Origin: UBA10348 sp002469915 | Lineage (GTDB): Bacteria > Bacteroidota > Rhodothermia > Rhodothermales > UBA10348 | Direction: 5' to 3' | Length of the DNA: 64,000 nucleotides | Assembly: GCA_029249345.1 (NCBI GenBank) | Contig: JAQWHM010000021.1 | Location: 97,436-161,435 of the forward strand | In this document: positions 63,895 through 64,000 of the stretch, piece after piece | Layout: each line of letters begins with the position of its first letter | How positions within the stretch are numbered: position 1 is the first letter of the stretch | The notes under the pieces: model-generated | The model's database searches: none | Seen by the model: the letters and a program-made list of their open reading frames with translations, nothing else | What the model was told of the DNA's origin: nothing | Position numbers and translations under genes: made by a program

Positions 63895-64000
63895 TCGTCT
63901 CCTCTGAATACCCGAGTAACGAAGAAAGGCGGGCCTGCAATTGCAGGCCCGCCTTTCTTCGTTACTCGGGTATTCAGAGGAGACGATTAACGACCCTCCC
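63881..64000. repeat. 120-base perfect palindrome at window end
   Basis: Bases 63881-63940 are the exact reverse complement of 63941-64000, with no spacer and no mismatch. The centre (about 63921-63960) looks like a natural terminator with flanking A and T runs, but the outer arms contain the last codons and stop of the DUF4097 gene. The palindrome runs to the window edge, so its full length is unknown. Confidence 0.97.

Overview
The window reads as a stretch of a Gram-negative chromosome from the Bacteroidota/Rhodothermota side of the tree, most like Rhodothermales or Balneolales. Evidence: TonB-dependent receptors with an N-terminal carboxypeptidase-regulatory-like domain, a DUF2480 protein next to a cysteine desulfurase, a DUF4249-like lipoprotein, many secreted beta-propeller proteins, a short 4.5S-type SRP RNA and roughly 50% G+C. 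No rRNA, tRNA, CRISPR array, prophage or insertion sequence was seen. The organism call is an inference from gene content.

Layout. 1-3.7 kb: 5'-truncated glutamine-synthetase-family ligase, aldehyde dehydrogenase and iron-type alcohol dehydrogenase, a tight catabolic cassette. 3.7-6.9 kb: XRE regulator with a small membrane protein, divergent from a NatAB-type ABC exporter. 6.9-14.7 kb: secreted proteins (sortilin-like propeller, a five-repeat exported protein, a sugar-dehydrogenase-like propeller fused to an azurin-like cupredoxin, a DUF1080 protein). 15-18.3 kb: a large metalloprotease/propeller/Omp85 fusion. 18.4-20.6 kb: trigger factor and ClpP. 21.2-26.5 kb: class V aminotransferase, then a fucose locus (FucP, FucU and a large secreted propeller protein) with overlapping reading frames.

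26.6-38 kb holds two outer-membrane metal-uptake loci. Each opens with a small exported His-containing protein ending in an R-x-P-P motif. The first has a TonB receptor plus a HDH lipoprotein. The second has MbnP-like and MbnH-like (diheme cytochrome) proteins, a FixH/YtkA-like lipoprotein and a TonB receptor carrying the CxxxM and HxM copper-ligand motifs of OprC, so it is a strong candidate for copper acquisition or handling. Between them lie an endonuclease/phosphatase-family lipoprotein, a Rof-like protein and a DUF4249-like lipoprotein.

38.4-64 kb is mostly housekeeping: EttA, NifS-like desulfurase with DUF2480, RecG, PriA, SRP RNA, YajC, a hybrid histidine kinase, an acyltransferase, CoaE, an outer-membrane barrel, a HIT protein, a PTPS/QueD homologue, FolE, YqgE, a MacA-like adaptor with a MacB-like ATPase but no permease, an SDR enzyme and a DUF4097 repeat protein. 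The last 120 bases form a perfect palindrome with no spacer that runs to the window edge and includes the end of the DUF4097 gene; this may be a fold-back assembly artefact rather than biology.
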